The notes under the pieces: generated by a model
The model's input: only the letters and a program-made list of their open reading frames with translations
Told to the model about the DNA's origin: nothing
Databases searched by the model: none
Program-made: the position numbers and the translations under genes
From: Sorex araneus
Taxonomy: Eukaryota > Chordata > Mammalia > Eulipotyphla > Soricidae
Assembly (NCBI RefSeq): GCF_027595985.1
Contig: NC_073303.1
Coordinates: forward strand, 373,066,386 to 373,130,385
Length of the DNA stretch: 64,000 bases
Direction of reading: 5' to 3'
In this document: positions 34,969 to 47,385 of the stretch, in pieces
Layout: each line of letters begins with the position of its first letter
Numbering within the stretch: position 1 is the stretch's first letter

Positions 34969-35211
34969 GGCTCAAGCTATAGCACAGCGGCAGGGAATTT
35001 GCCTTGCATGTGGCTGACCCGGGTTCTATATCTCTGTCCCTCCTAAAGAGCCCAACAAACTACCGAGAGTATCCCGCCCGCACGGCAGAGCCTGGCAAGC
35101 TACCCGTGGCGTATTTGATATGCCAAAAACAGTAACAACAAGTCTCACAATGGAGACGTTACTGGTGCCCGCTTGAGCAAATTGAGGAATGGGATGACAG
35201 TGACAGTGACA
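34969..35211 (+). repeat. SINE-B, full length
   Basis: Complete body. The end reads WRRYWCPLEQI in frame and has two CAGTGA units. Perfect 13-bp duplication GATAATCAAATTG at 34956-34968 and 35212-35224. Confidence 0.94.
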
Positions 35212-35374
35212 GATAATCAAATTGCCAAGCAGAGCTTTTTTTTTTTTCCTCTCACATATTCTCAGCTTCCTTTTTGCGGTACTTACTCCCCTTCTGACTG
35301 CAGAAACTGTGTCTTGGTCTACTTCTCCCAAATTTGAGATAGATTCAGTAATCTCAAAGGAGGTTACATCTTTT

Positions 35375-35522
35375 TTTGGCTGTGTGGGGCTCTACCAGCA
35401 GTATACAAAGATTATCCTGGCTCTCTGCATAGGGATCACTCCTGGTCGTGGTCAGGGGACCACATTTGATGCCCAAGAGACTGCAAAGCTAGAGCCTCAC
35501 TTGCTCAACTATTCCCTTAGCC
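35375..35522 (-). repeat. SINE-A, diverged
   Basis: GGGATCACTCCTGGTCGTGG and CAGGGGACCACATTTGATGC in reverse orientation, ending at CCCTTAGCCC. Confidence 0.6.
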
Positions 35523-36028
35523 CTTGTCATGTGTTTTTGTTTCAGCCAGAACTTATATTATCTCCTTTAATCCAAAGACCATCAACTTTTGGTTGAGTAT
35601 TAAAAAAAACTTTGGAATATTCAGTTGCAAATATGTATGGATATAATGCATAAGTTTGAGATATTCTGGCCTACTATCAAACACATGTCCCAAACTATCC
35701 CAATCAACACTTCTATAAATAAGTGACAATAAATACATGAACAAAAATAAAAAATATGATATATATTTTTTACATGGACTGCTTTAGAAAATATGTAATT
35801 CTATAATTATATGTTTAATCTTGGGTTTATAATTAGTCATAACATATATTGAATATAAAATAGGTTTTACATTTTTTTAATTCTGATACTTCCTTTGCTT
35901 GCACAACTCATATTTTCACAATTTTCACCAGGCGTCATCTCTAGCATTAAAATTTGAATATATGTATGTATATTCTGAGCACTGAACACGCTTAAAATTT
36001 GAAAATATATATATGTATATACATATAC

Positions 36029-36072
<44 letters not shown>

Positions 36073-36171
36073 TGAGCACTTAGTGAAGTAAGCTCTGTGT
36101 ATAAAGTCTTGATCAGTTTTGAAGAACCATATAAACTCCATTAAAACTCACAAATACTCCTCAAAATTTAG
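35523..36171. other. AT-rich sequence with a (TA)n run
   Basis: TA/ATAC repeats at about 36005-36070. No gene. Confidence 0.6.
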
Positions 36172-36312
36172 TTTTGGTTTTTGGAGCATACCTAGTGATG
36201 TGCAGGACTTACTCCTGTGCTCAGGGGTCACTTTTTGCAGTTCTCAGTGCAAAGATATGGGGCAGGAATTGAACCCTGTACAAGACAAGCTCCCTATACA
36301 CACTGTAGTTTT
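36172..36312 (-). repeat. SINE-A, diverged
   Basis: TTTTTGGAGCATACCTAGTG, GTGCTCAGGGGTCAC and GGAATTGAACCC blocks in reverse orientation. Confidence 0.65.
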
Positions 36313-36762
36313 CAAATTTTAAAGCTTCCATTCTGCCTTTGAAGGTTCAAGTCCTGTTTTGTTATTGTTTCCCAATGTCTTTTCATGAGATCTCTGCTCA
36401 TGCACATAGTATTTTATATGAAGGCCATCTATATAAAATATAGAAGTACTAAGTAACAATAACATATGCATATGCCACATGAGCTTTTGAAAGTGAATGA
36501 GTTCTTTCAGTACTGTTCCGCAGTGTCAAAGAACAGGCAAACCATTCTTTGATTTTTACTGAAAGTGAGAAGGCAGTAGAAGTACAGTAAAACATATAAA
36601 ATATGTGTATATTAATATTAAATATTCATATATAAATATATAGATTACCATATAGAGAGATTAATATTCTCTATGCATTTCCATCAACAATCTTTAATTT
36701 TGTATTTTGAAATTTTATTTTGAAATGGGAAACATATTCATATTAATTTTGAAACTTAAAGC
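36313..36762. other. AT-rich unique sequence
   Basis: Nothing recognised. Confidence 0.4.
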
Positions 36763-36942
36763 TCAGGAGCCACAGTGATAATAGAGAAGCTAGGCTATTT
36801 GCCTTACATTCCACCGACCTGGTTTTGATCCAGTAACATGTATGGTCTACCCCATACCCACTAGGAGTGAGACCTAAGTGCAGAGCCAGGAGTTAATCCT
36901 GAGCACTGCCAGGTGTAACCCAAAATTACCCCCCCAAAAAAA
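36763..36942 (+). repeat. SINE-A leading into a GAAA tract
   Basis: Old copy with GTGCAGAGCCAGGAG and CCTGAGCACTGCCAGGTGTAAC. Its A-rich tail runs straight into the long GAAA repeat. Confidence 0.8.
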
Positions 36943-37250
<308 letters not shown>

Positions 37251-37332
37251 AAAACTGATTATATTTATATATATGCACTCACAAATATTGATATTGTCCA
37301 AAGTTCAGGTATTAGGACTTCAACTATTCTAA

Positions 37333-37506
37333 TATTTTTGGCCTTTAGGGTCACACCCAACAGTGCTCAGGGGTTATTCCTGGCTCTCCACTCAGGAATT
37401 ACTCCTGGCTGTGCACAGAGGAACCATATAGGATGCTAGGGATCAAACTTGGATTGTCTGCCTGCAAGACAAATGCACTCCCCATTGTACTATCAATCTG
37501 GCCCCC
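37333..37506 (-). repeat. SINE-A
   Basis: Complete reverse-complement copy with little tail. ATTCTAAT flanks it on both sides (near 37324 and 37508). Confidence 0.82.
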
Positions 37507-38814
37507 ATTCTAATTATTAAAACCTGTGAATGACATCAGATAAGCGAAGACACATCATCTTAATAAAAGAAGTGAACATATGTTGATTTTCTCCCCCAAC
37601 TCTAAACTGTTCTCTGTAGGTATTTGTGATATATATGAAGTTTCAATAAGAAGTGACTAAAGCTATGAATAATTAGTAGAATGCATGTGTGGACAAAAGG
37701 ACAACTCATCAAATGAACAGATGGAAGATAGAAGAAAATGTGCTAATTTGATGCTGCCATTGTGAGATGCAGTGGTAATGGTGTGTCAACACTTCTACTA
37801 GTCAGTGTTGGAATTCTTTTCATCCCTCTGCCAATAAAATTCTGGTCCATATTTCCTTCCTTTCAGAAGGTAAGTCATTCCTATGCTGGTTACTCTTTCT
37901 TTCTCCACTAACTCAGCACGTGTGAGTTGATCTTTAACCATATGCTGCTCACATCTGTTAGGGCGCTACTCAAGGAAAAACTCAGGCCAAGCTGTGGCTG
38001 TGTTTTCTCTGTAGAAACGAATGTGTCTGATCATCGAGGCCTACAGCTGCACTTTTTATTCCCTCCATATAACACCTAAATAGATTTTCTCTACACAGCG
38101 GTAACTCAATAAATTTTGTGCTAACTAATGCATCACCCATTCATGAGCCCCAAGGTGATATTTTCTGTCTTCTCCTGTCTGCAAGTTGAAGTGTACATTT
38201 CAATTAGAGCTCCATTTACTGAAGAGACAGATTTGTCACAGAACCCAGAGTAAGCAATTTGTCATGTTGTTTTCCTGAAGCCATAAAATAGTCCTTCAGA
38301 TACAAAGTGATATTTGGGGATTACTATACCAAATCCTGAAATTCATAAAAAGCAGTATACGTATGCATAACGGATGAAGTGCATTGCAAAAATGAAAATG
38401 ATTGCCATACACAGAGTTGGTAAATCAATTTGTGAAACACTACAGGGTGAAAGGCATGATGCAATAAATATCGGCTGTGCAATAATGCATATTTGTTGGG
38501 TAAATACAGTTCTCCTTTGTCTAGAAGTTTGTAACCAGTAGCACTCTCCAGAAATTATTTCAAAGGCTTGTTGGATGTAATTTGAACGAGTAATTTGACA
38601 GAAGTGACTCAGGACATGGCAGGAACATATCTCCTAACTTTCACTTCTGGTTTAAAGTCCCAGTTGGACTCAATGAGGTTTATAATCTTTCTCCAGGTTT
38701 TCGACTTATTGAGAACAGTTTTGTTTTCCATTTTCTGATTTGTAATTTAGACCTTCATAGTCACCTTCACCCCAATATGTTTTTTTTTAATCCCTGTGCT
38801 TAGATTTTTTTATT
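37507..38814. other. repeat-free unique block, 1.3 kb
   Basis: No SINE, LINE or microsatellite is seen, which is unusual here. 38340-38520 is rich in homeodomain/POU-like words (TGCATAA, CAATAAAT, AATGCAT). No open frame or RNA gene. Candidate conserved noncoding DNA, by inference only. Confidence 0.35.
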
Positions 38815-38818
38815 TGTA

Positions 38819-39030
38819 AAGCATTTGCCTTGCACGAGGCTGACCCGGGTTCAATTTCTGCCCCCCTCTCAGAGACCCAGTAAACTACCAAGAGTATTCG
38901 GCCCGCACAGCAGAGCCTGGCAAGCTACCCGTGGTGTATTCGATATGCCAAACACAAGTCTCACAATGGAGACATTACTGGTTGCCTGCTCAAGCAAATC
39001 CATGAACAATGGGAAGACAGTTTGACAGTG
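38819..39030 (+). repeat. SINE-B, 5'-truncated
   Basis: Starts inside the head at GCATTTGCCTTGCAC, keeps the B-box and body. The tail is disrupted (GACAGTTTGACAGTGAC). Confidence 0.82.
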
Positions 39031-39117
39031 ACATTTGAAACCAAGACATTCCTCAGCAAGGATTCCTCCACACCATTGCTGTGAGATAGATTTAGAAAGA
39101 ACTGTAATTCAGGGCCA

Positions 39118-39262
39118 GGGAGATCATTTCAGGGCCAGAGAGATCACACCAACCCAGGTGTGAGCCCGGATATCCCATTTGCTCCCTCAAGCATTGCAGG
39201 GAGTAATCCCTGAGCACAGAACCAAGAGTAATCCCTTATCACCATCAAGTATGACAACAACA
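39118..39262 (+). repeat. SINE-A with internal deletion and local duplication
   Basis: CAGGGCCAG(G/A)GAGATCA occurs twice at 39112-39146, the head being partly duplicated, then the B-box region is lost. The body continues with CATCCCATTT-like, GGAGTAATCCCTGAGCACAG. Confidence 0.65.
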
Positions 39263-39483
39263 AGAAGCATGTAGTATAATACTCAGTGTTTAAAAAACAT
39301 GAATCGCGAACAGTAAAATGATTCACTGGAATTTTAAGAAACTGCTGACAAAATATGTTACAGATACAGTGTGGAATAGAATTGTGAAAACTCTGCAAAT
39401 TGAACATATTTATACCTATAAATGATATGCAAAGATAAATACAAGAAAAATGGAAAAAGAATGACCATGTACACCTTGGTTTT

Positions 39484-39652
39484 CAGGCGCACTGGGTCAT
39501 GCTCTCAGCCGTGTGGTGCTCGGGGCTTATTCCTAACTCTGTGCTCAAGGATCACTCCTGAGGCTGCTCAGAGGACCATGTGCTGGGGATCAAACTGTGG
39601 CAGCTGCATGCAAGGCAAGCACCTTAACCCCTGCGTTATTTACCTGGCCTGA
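39484..39652 (-). repeat. SINE-A
   Basis: Reverse complement: GCGCACTGGGTCATGC, GATCACTCCTGAGGCTGC, GGGGATCAAAC, then the degraded A-box. Moderately diverged. Confidence 0.75.
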
Positions 39653-40679
39653 TAATCCATTTTTAATACTTTGCTTTAGTTTGCCTAACCATTTGCACAT
39701 CATAACTGTTCATAAAATATAAGGGTGCAATTAAGATCAAATACTGATTAATTGCCCAAAGTACAATTTAAATATTTATTAATGATTATTTAGTAACCAT
39801 GAAATATTTAAAAGCTCTTCTTTATCCCCTAAACTCATTTACCCTTTCATATTCCCAAGCAGACTAGAATCAAAGTCCACTTTACATTTGGTCATTCATT
39901 AAACTTTTTTACAAAATTTAGTGTCTGTATATGCTAAAATGTTTGAGGACAGTCACAGTCGTACAGAGGAAAATATCTGCAGGATCACAGAATGTGCCTA
40001 CAAACTACAGTTAGTATTATATGTGATAATGACAGACAAAATGCTTTCCAAGATCTAAAATAAAACCAGTGCTTCATCTCTAGCCTTTCCCAATTCTATT
40101 ATAATGGAAAGTTTAACTTGGATTGTCAATTATAAAAGAATTAAGGTAAATAGATATTTAAAAGGGAATAGACCAAGCTATGATTTTAAAATGTCATGAT
40201 GTTTAACATAGAAGATGCAGAAAAATCAACAAATTTCGGGAGCAAAAACTCCTGGAGCACCTCAGTGGGATATCATGTTTAGGATTTGCCATTTAAAAAA
40301 TATATAGTTGCACCAAAAAGCACAAATTTGACAAATATAATGCACAATATCCATGCATAATGTAAAAGTGATGATACAAGTAAAATGTAAATAAATGAAG
40401 GGTAATTCATGTTAATAGATAGAAAGAATTGATATATTTAATATAAGTTTTTCTAACATTTTATTATTGAATTTACATTTCCTTGCATTTCCTTAAATTT
40501 TATTATTGCACTGCAAATTAAAAGATGTTATCAATTTTATTACTTTGCTATCTTTATAATTTAAATATCATCTAAAATGTATTTTAAATTATGTTTTAAT
40601 AACACTTTACAAATTTAATTCTATAATAGTGTTTACACATTTCTTTACAAATTTGTGGTTTTAATGTACACAGGTACTC
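39653..40679. other. AT-rich unique sequence
   Basis: Nothing recognised. Confidence 0.45.
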
Positions 40680-41015
40680 AGGTACTAAGTCTGAACACCA
40701 AGTACCCTAGTTCCTCTATCAATGTTCTTTGGTACTTCCACTGGGTCTCATCGGTTCCTCCCTACTCAGTCCCACCCTTCCTTAGTATTCTCAGTTATGA
40801 AATTCCTGGGCCAGGTCAGGGACATATTGTGACAAGATAGTAGCTATTCTCAAGTCTTGCTTCTCTGTATAGGTACAAGGGAGACCACGTGGCAGTAGAG
40901 CTTCTCCTTCTGAGTTATTTTGCTTCACACGAGAGTCTCCAGTTCCATCCATGTTGAAGCATGCTTCTCAATCTCATCTTATCTTTGTATTGTATCACAT
41001 GATATGCCATCACAC
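40680..41015 (-). mobile_element. L1 3' UTR fragment
   Basis: GAGTTATTTTGCTTCACACG and CCAGTTCCATCCATGTTG in the given strand are the reverse complement of the segment around the L1 ORF2 end. The left part matches the 3' UTR type at 45675 (GGTACTCAGGTACT, CTGGGTCTC). Confidence 0.6.
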
Positions 41016-41399
41016 CTGAAAAGAAAAACAACTGGATTAACCTTCAAATGTTTAACTATCATTATGTACCTAGTCAAAATCCCATTTGGCTAGGATTTGT
41101 CATTCCTTAAAATTGCCATTTATTTCTACTTACTTGAGGTCAAAATTTGGAGACTTGAATGTTGGATCTCACTGTAGAACTAAGGTTACCAGAGAGGCAG
41201 AGAGCGAGGGGTTCATATTGGGATGGGGGTCCAAGGGGTTCATATTGGGATAGGGGTCTAGTGGATTGCTGTGACAAGATCCTGCTATTTGGAAGAGTTC
41301 TGATACTATACTCCTAAAACTTACCTAGTTTTTAGATGAATGTGATCTTAATAAAATGGCTTTCGATAGTTATGATAGATGAAATAGCTAATTAAATCT
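41016..41399. other. unique sequence with a short tandem duplication
   Basis: GGGGTTCATATTGGGATGGGG and its near copy recur at about 41209-41266. Otherwise unassigned. Confidence 0.55.
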
Positions 41400-41560
41400 G
41401 GGCTGGAGATGTAGTTCAGATAATTAGGTACTTAACACTGCATGTGGTAGACTCAGGTTCAGTCCCCAATAATGCACATGGTCCCGCAAGCAGCACCAGG
41501 AGTCACCCCTGATCACAGAGGCGGGAGCAGGGTGCAGCCCCCACACATAGACACGTAAGT
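41400..41560 (+). repeat. SINE-A, diverged
   Basis: GGGCTGGAGATGTAGTTCAG head, CAGGTTCAGTCCCC B-box, body with GCACATGGTCCCGCAAGC. The body 3' part differs from consensus. Confidence 0.7.
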
Positions 41561-42049
41561 TTATGCAAATAATAATAATTATGAGAATATGTTTGTTCTA
41601 ACACAAATTTGTTTGAAAGATAAGTTTTTTGTTGACAATTTGTGTTCTACTGTTGGCATTTACAAAAGATGTGTTTTCCTGTAAAATGATTATTCTGACA
41701 TAATAATACCATGTGGGATTTATGGTTGAGATTTTCTTGAAGTCTATTAAAGTAGCATTGATGGAATAACCTTGGATTTCTTAAGTTTTAGTTGAAATTC
41801 TATGGTTGAACTTCATTTGTTTTATTCATGCTATCGCTACTCTTGAATTTGAATATTTCTATCATTAATATCGTGTGTCATTGTTAATGTCCAATTTCAC
41901 TGTGGCACGAAGGATTCTAAAACTTATTATAATAATTTCATAACACTTATATTCAATGCACTGTATAAAGTTGAAATTTATTCAGTGTTACCTATAAATT
42001 ATATCTCAATAAATTAGGGATAAGGAAATACTGTATAATTCCACTTCAC
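41561..42049. other. AT-rich sequence
   Basis: 41935-42015 resembles an old LINE 3' end (TTATATCTCAATAAATTAGGG) but cannot be assigned. Confidence 0.4.
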
Positions 42050-42140
42050 TGTATCTATAGCACAGCTGGTAGGCTGTTTGTCTTGCACACGGCCAACCTG
42101 GGTTCGATTCCTCTGTCAATCTTGGAGAGACTGGCATAAT
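42050..42140 (+). repeat. SINE-B 5' fragment
   Basis: TATAGCACAGCTGGTAGGCTG head, GGGTTCGATTCCTCTGTC B-box region and the start of the body, then it ends abruptly. Confidence 0.78.
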
Positions 42141-42424
42141 TTCACCTATGTGTGATAATTGCAAGCTGCCTGTGTACATATTATACCCACAGAAGCTTCC
42201 AATTTTAAGAGAAATTATTATTCATATAAGTTTATTTTTCTTTAAATGCCATGCATTTTAATTACATTTAATTTAATGTTATTGTATGCTTTTATGCATT
42301 TACCATTTTCAATATATATTTTTAGAAATATAAGTATCTTTTGTTATTATTGTCTTCACTTTAAAGAACATACTTTATATTACATACACTATTTTATTTT
42401 ATTTTATTTTATTTATTTATTTTT

Positions 42425-42594
42425 TTTTTTGCTTTCTGGGTTACACTTGGCAATGCACAGAGTATTCTCCTGGCTTTACACTCAGGAATTACTCCTGGCA
42501 GTGCTCAGGGACCAAATGGGATGGGATGCTGGGAATCAAACCCGGGCTGCGTGCAAGACAAATGCCCTACTGGCTGTACTATCGATGCAGTCCC
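42425..42594 (-). repeat. SINE-A
   Basis: T-rich left end, body with GGAATTACTCCTGGCAGTGC and a tandem GATGG duplication, B-box GAATCAAACCCGGG. Ends at GCAGTCCC. Confidence 0.88.
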
Positions 42595-43569
42595 TACTTT
42601 TTTATTTTATAGTGGACATGTTCAGTAGTAACTAGAGCCACCTGGTATAACTCAGAGATTCTGCATGGTGAGGGCTACTTCATGGGTGTTTGTGGGTCAC
42701 ATTACACCACACATTAAATTCAGGCTCTTGCACTTCAACTCTGCCGCTGGTCCTTGACCTGTCTCCCTAGCTGACGATACTAGCATCATTTATACCTACA
42801 TTTGGGATAACAGTTTTCAAGCAACCAGTAATCTCTCACAGCCACTTATAATATTACCATTGTGAGGAGAAAAGGACTTTTTTTAGAAAATTTATCAACT
42901 TCAAAAACCCTTATAATGCAACAATAAACAAGATAGCATATCAGATGTGCTATGCACTTAATACCCACTGCATTCTTCTTATAGTCAAAAACTCCGAATT
43001 TTTCCATAAACCTTGTCATCCTGTGAAAAATAAGTCTTCTGGAGCAGTTACTGGCATTTGTAAAGTTAGTTGACTTAATTTTAATTCATTTTCAATGATG
43101 GCTTGTATGAAGACTTCTCCCGGTAGACCCTAGTAGCCTAAACTTTTAATATATGCTGGAGATGTCTGGAAATGAGAAAGAACTGTGACATTTCTTCTTC
43201 GCTCTAAATCAGATGCACTGACATTTCCCTTCGCTGGGTACACAGAGAGTGACAGCTCGCCGAGGAAGCTGGGTGGTCCCGTGAGGGCTCCAGCGGGGCG
43301 AGTGAATGCCACGGTCTCTCCTGACTATACACAATGGAGCCTGAGAAGTAGATTAGTATAAATTATAAACAAATCAATTTCCATGTTGCTATGAATAAAA
43401 AAAAGCACAGCATAATCATGTGTTTATATGTTGCAGAACTGAAAATCTACCTTAGTAGGAAGGATCTAGCCAAAGATAGGTGCTCTGAAGTTCCTTCAGT
43501 GAAGACAGCAGCAAGACTGGAGGTTAGAGATGAAGACAGATTCAGTTGGTATTAAATATGAGCAGGAGT
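42595..43569. other. unique sequence
   Basis: A CpG-containing patch at about 43190-43320 stands out in AT-rich surroundings. A possible very old SINE at 42640-42775 is too weak to call. No gene. Confidence 0.4.
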
Positions 43570-43722
43570 TCAGGGTTCGCCAGGTGGTATAAGGGTGAAG
43601 ATCTTTGCCTTGGGCACTGGTGACCTGACACTGCATATGGTCCCCAACCACTGCTGGGTGTGATACCTGAGCACAGAGCCAGGAGTTAGCCCTGAGCTCA
43701 GCCAGGTGCCACATCCAGGTGA
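43570..43722 (+). repeat. SINE-A, diverged
   Basis: GTTCGCCAGGTGGTATAAGG head, CTTTGCCTTGGGCACTGG, CATATGGTCCCCAACC, GAGCACAGAGCCAGGAG. No clear A-tail. Confidence 0.72.
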
Positions 43723-43984
43723 TAAAATAGGTAGAAATTCAAAAAGAGTGGACACAATGATACAATACATAGATGCTGAAATAGATTTTTTTTCTTTAAA
43801 TGATATTTAATTGCAAGAAGATGAGGAAGGACTGGGGAATTGGGAAAGCTTCAGGGAAAAATATAAAATGTAAAAATCAAAAAGAAACTAGGAAGATCAA
43901 AATTAACGAATGAATGAATGTTTTCCTTCAATAAAATTGAAAAGGCATCTACATAATTTTTGGTCTTTTTTTGGTTTTGTTTTG

Positions 43985-44174
43985 TTTTGTCTTGTTGCTT
44001 TTTGGGTCACACCAGGTAATGTTCAGGGGTTAAGTCCTGGTTCTGCACTTAGGAATTACCCTTATTACCCTTGGCAGTGCTGGTGAGGAGAACATATGGG
44101 ATGCCAGAGATTGAACCCAGGTCCACTACATGCAAGGCAAATGCCCTACCCGCTGTACTATCACTCTGGCCCCA
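43985..44174 (-). repeat. SINE-A
   Basis: Tail on the left as TTTTG repeats, then TTTTTGGGTCACACC. A short internal duplication (ATTACCCTTATTACCCTTGG) lies in the body, then B-box GATTGAACCCAGG. Confidence 0.88.
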
Positions 44175-45674
44175 ATTTATGGCTTCTTTAGTTTTGATAT
44201 TAATATTGTTTCACTTGTGGAGTCTATAGAAGATGGTCAAATTAGTACATGAAAAATTCTCTCACACTATGTAGTCGTTCAAAGAAGTTACAGCGAAAAT
44301 AAAGTTACTCTGGTAGATTTTTTTGTACACTCGGGTATGCAAATATACTAATAGATTTAGAATCCTATGAAACTGAAAAAAATACCAAAATAAGATCGTA
44401 CCATGGTCTATCACAGACCATTTGAATTTGAGACGTAAAACTGAGTTATAAAATTACTTATTCTGGGAGAACAGAGGCAAAACCTATCCACTGACATTCA
44501 GGCATATGAAAAGGCTTAACAAAATCATAAGTGTACATAGTATTACATAGGGAAAGAATGAGATAAAAGTCGAAACGGATTTTTAAGTCACCACATAGAT
44601 TCTATTGAAATCATTGAAAATAAATGAACAAAGATGTTACTGAATTGAAGAAGAGTCTTTGGAGAAATATTATTTTAACACCAGTTGGGAATACTTCTGA
44701 GAGACCACTAAACTGAGATCTGTAAAATGTCACTTCTAATAAAAGATAGACAGGATTCTGTACACTCCAAAGATATAAGTTTAAATTGAGCATGTGCTCC
44801 AGTTAGCAAAATTCTGGCTGTTTAAGCTTTCTCCTTTAAATAAATGGTATTTCCGAAACCACAATATATTTTTCAATAAGGAAAAATTATATCAGCAGAG
44901 AATTATATGTGACAAGTGGCACAATCATTATTTTATTATCTTAAACATTATTTCTCGAGTTTAACTTAAGTTAGTGGCTCGAAACTTCATTAAAAGAATC
45001 AGAAAAAGCAAAGAATTAAAACAAGAAAAATTGTATCCCAGTTACTATTTTTTATTGTTATGCATTATATAAATGATTAACTTAAAGACACAATGTGATA
45101 ATGCAAAGATGAAGGTATGTGAAATGTCTTATGAATATCTAAAGAGAATCATCACCTTTTGCTGAAGTGATTATGGTAATAGCAAGATTAAGATTGCATT
45201 TAAAATAGCTTATGAAGAATGAGAAAGGCGCCTATAAATAGAAATGGAAGTGAATGAAAATCACCACAAGGGAAGGAACTAGGAATCCCAAGTATGTAAC
45301 ATGCTAGAGCAATGCATGATTGTGTACAGGAAGTTTCCCATTTGGAAAGCAGCCTGTCCATGGGGATTTGTATAACGAGAGTAGAAACAAGAGCTTGCCT
45401 GAATTCAGAAGACATTAAATACTCAGCTGAAGGATTGTGACTATTGTACCAAGTGGTAATTGGTCTGACACACACATGTAACAGAAAAGCCAATGATTGG
45501 GAGGAGCTGTGAGAGAAATTTATAAAGCAATAAGGAGGCTATTGGTACAATAAGCCAAATAACTCTCTCCTGAAACATCAGTACGGGGTCATAATTTAGA
45601 GTTTAGAAAACAAGGTGCATTCCGACAACTAAACTATTGGACTGAGGTTGGAATCAGGAAAGCTTTTCGCTTTT
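44175..45674. other. AT-rich unique sequence, 1.5 kb
   Basis: No repeat family or gene is recognised. Confidence 0.45.
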
Positions 45675-45890
45675 TCAATCAAAATATTGATTGAGATACA
45701 GTAATTGACAATACTATCAATCATGATTTCACATGTACAACACTCCAACACCACACTTACCACTCCCCTCCGCTCTTCCTCTCCCAAGGTCCCAGTGCTC
45801 TTTTGTTTAGTCCCCACCCCTCCACAGACTCAGTTTTGTGGATCAATTTTGTCAGGGAAGCTTTTCAGAAATCTACCTAGCCTGGGACTG
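45675..45890 (-). mobile_element. L1 3' UTR tail, second subtype
   Basis: GAGATACAGTAATTGACAAT, CAACACTCCAACACCACAC and CTTTTGTTTAGTCCCCACCC resemble the end of older L1 3' UTRs in reverse. It differs from the common tail module. Confidence 0.6.
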
Positions 45891-46424
45891 GTCTCCCTGT
45901 TGCAACAAATGGATGCATGAGAAAGTGGTTTCTCTAAATTTTGTCTGAAGTTGCTCACTTTCCGCCATGCAAATAACATCTAAGCCCTCCTTATCAGCAG
46001 GACAGGACATGTTTCCAAACTGAGGGTAAATTACCAACTTTATCCTACGTTCACGTGCTGATGTGGCACAGTCCTGAGTAGTAAGCCTGCGCGTGGCTTG
46101 CAGTCCTCATCAAACCAATCAGTGTGAATGAAACATTCTGGAGGGCTCTGCACACTGGGATGAGTGGAATGGGTAAAGGGGCAGAGCTGTAAGGTGGCGC
46201 TGTGTTGGCAGCATTGTTTGGAATGAAGAGACCACAAAATAGGAAACTTTTCAAACGAAAAATGTGTATCGAGAAAGGAAAACGGGAAGGTGGTCAAAGA
46301 ACCTGACTAGGAAGCATTGCGAATGGATTTCATTTACAAAGTTACTACCACCTTGCAGTACAGTTTAAAGTTGGGGAAAGTGACGACATCTTTCTTTTTC
46401 CCAAGGATTGCTTTAGCTTAAGGG
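45891..46424. other. unique sequence
   Basis: Nothing recognised. A run of ten or more G lies at about 46427-46440. Confidence 0.4.
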
Positions 46425-47385
46425 TGGTGGGGGGGGGGGATTTATTGTTCCGTAGGAATTTCAGGAGTGTTTGATCTATTTCTTTTAAAGAATGACGTAG
46501 GTATCCTCACAGAGACTTCATTGAATCTGTATAATGTTTTGGGGAGTATTGCCATTTTGATAATGTTAATTCCCCCAATCCGTGAGCAGGGTATGTGTTT
46601 CCATTTCCTAGTGTCCTCTTTTATTTCTTGAAGTCACATTTTTTAATTTTCTTTGCACAGATCTTTACCTCTATAGTTAAGCTAATTCTGAAGTACTTGA
46701 CTCCTTACCTCTTTAGTTAAGCTGATTCCGAGGTCCTTGATTTTCTGAGGCACAATTATCAACTGGATTATTTTTTAATATCCCTATCTGTTCATTTTTG
46801 TGTATAGGAAATCCATGGGCTTCTGAATATTAATTTTTAACCTCCCACTTTTTCTATACAAATGTATGATATGTAGGAGGTTTTGTGCAGTCTCTAGGAT
46901 TTTATAAATATAGTATTGCATCATATGCAAATAGTGAAAGCTTGACTTCTTCCTTTTCTATCTGGATGTCATTGATATCTTCTTGCCTACTTGCTCTGGC
47001 AAGGACTTCCAGTACTATATTATATATATCTATATATATATATATATAGATAGATAGATAGATAGATATAAAGTGGCTAGAGTAGATAACCTTGTCTTGT
47101 GCCCGACCTTACCTAGAAGTCTTTAGATTCTTCCCCATTGAGTATAATGTTTGCTGTGGGCTGTGGTAACTGTCCTTGTCTATATTGAGGAAAGTTCTTA
47201 AAAATTCTCTTTTAGTTGAGAGTTTTTAATCATGAATGGATGTTGACTCTTGTCAAATGCTTTATCTGCATCTATTTATATTATCATATTTTTTTTTAAA
47301 TTTTTCTGAATTGGTGTGATATATTGATTGACTGGGTATATTAAACCATCCTTGTATTCTTGGGTTGAATCCTACTTGGAATAAA
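46425..47385 (-). mobile_element. L1 ORF2, inverted 5' segment
   Basis: The minus strand encodes RT-region pieces: PRIQGW near the right end, [13 protein letters not shown] (motif C region; the usual first catalytic Asp is replaced by Tyr) near 46918, and EIDQTLLKFL near the left end. Internal (TA)/(GATA) repeats occupy 47018-47070. It is inverted relative to the following L1 part. The sense 5' end faces the junction, as in twin priming. Confidence 0.82.
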
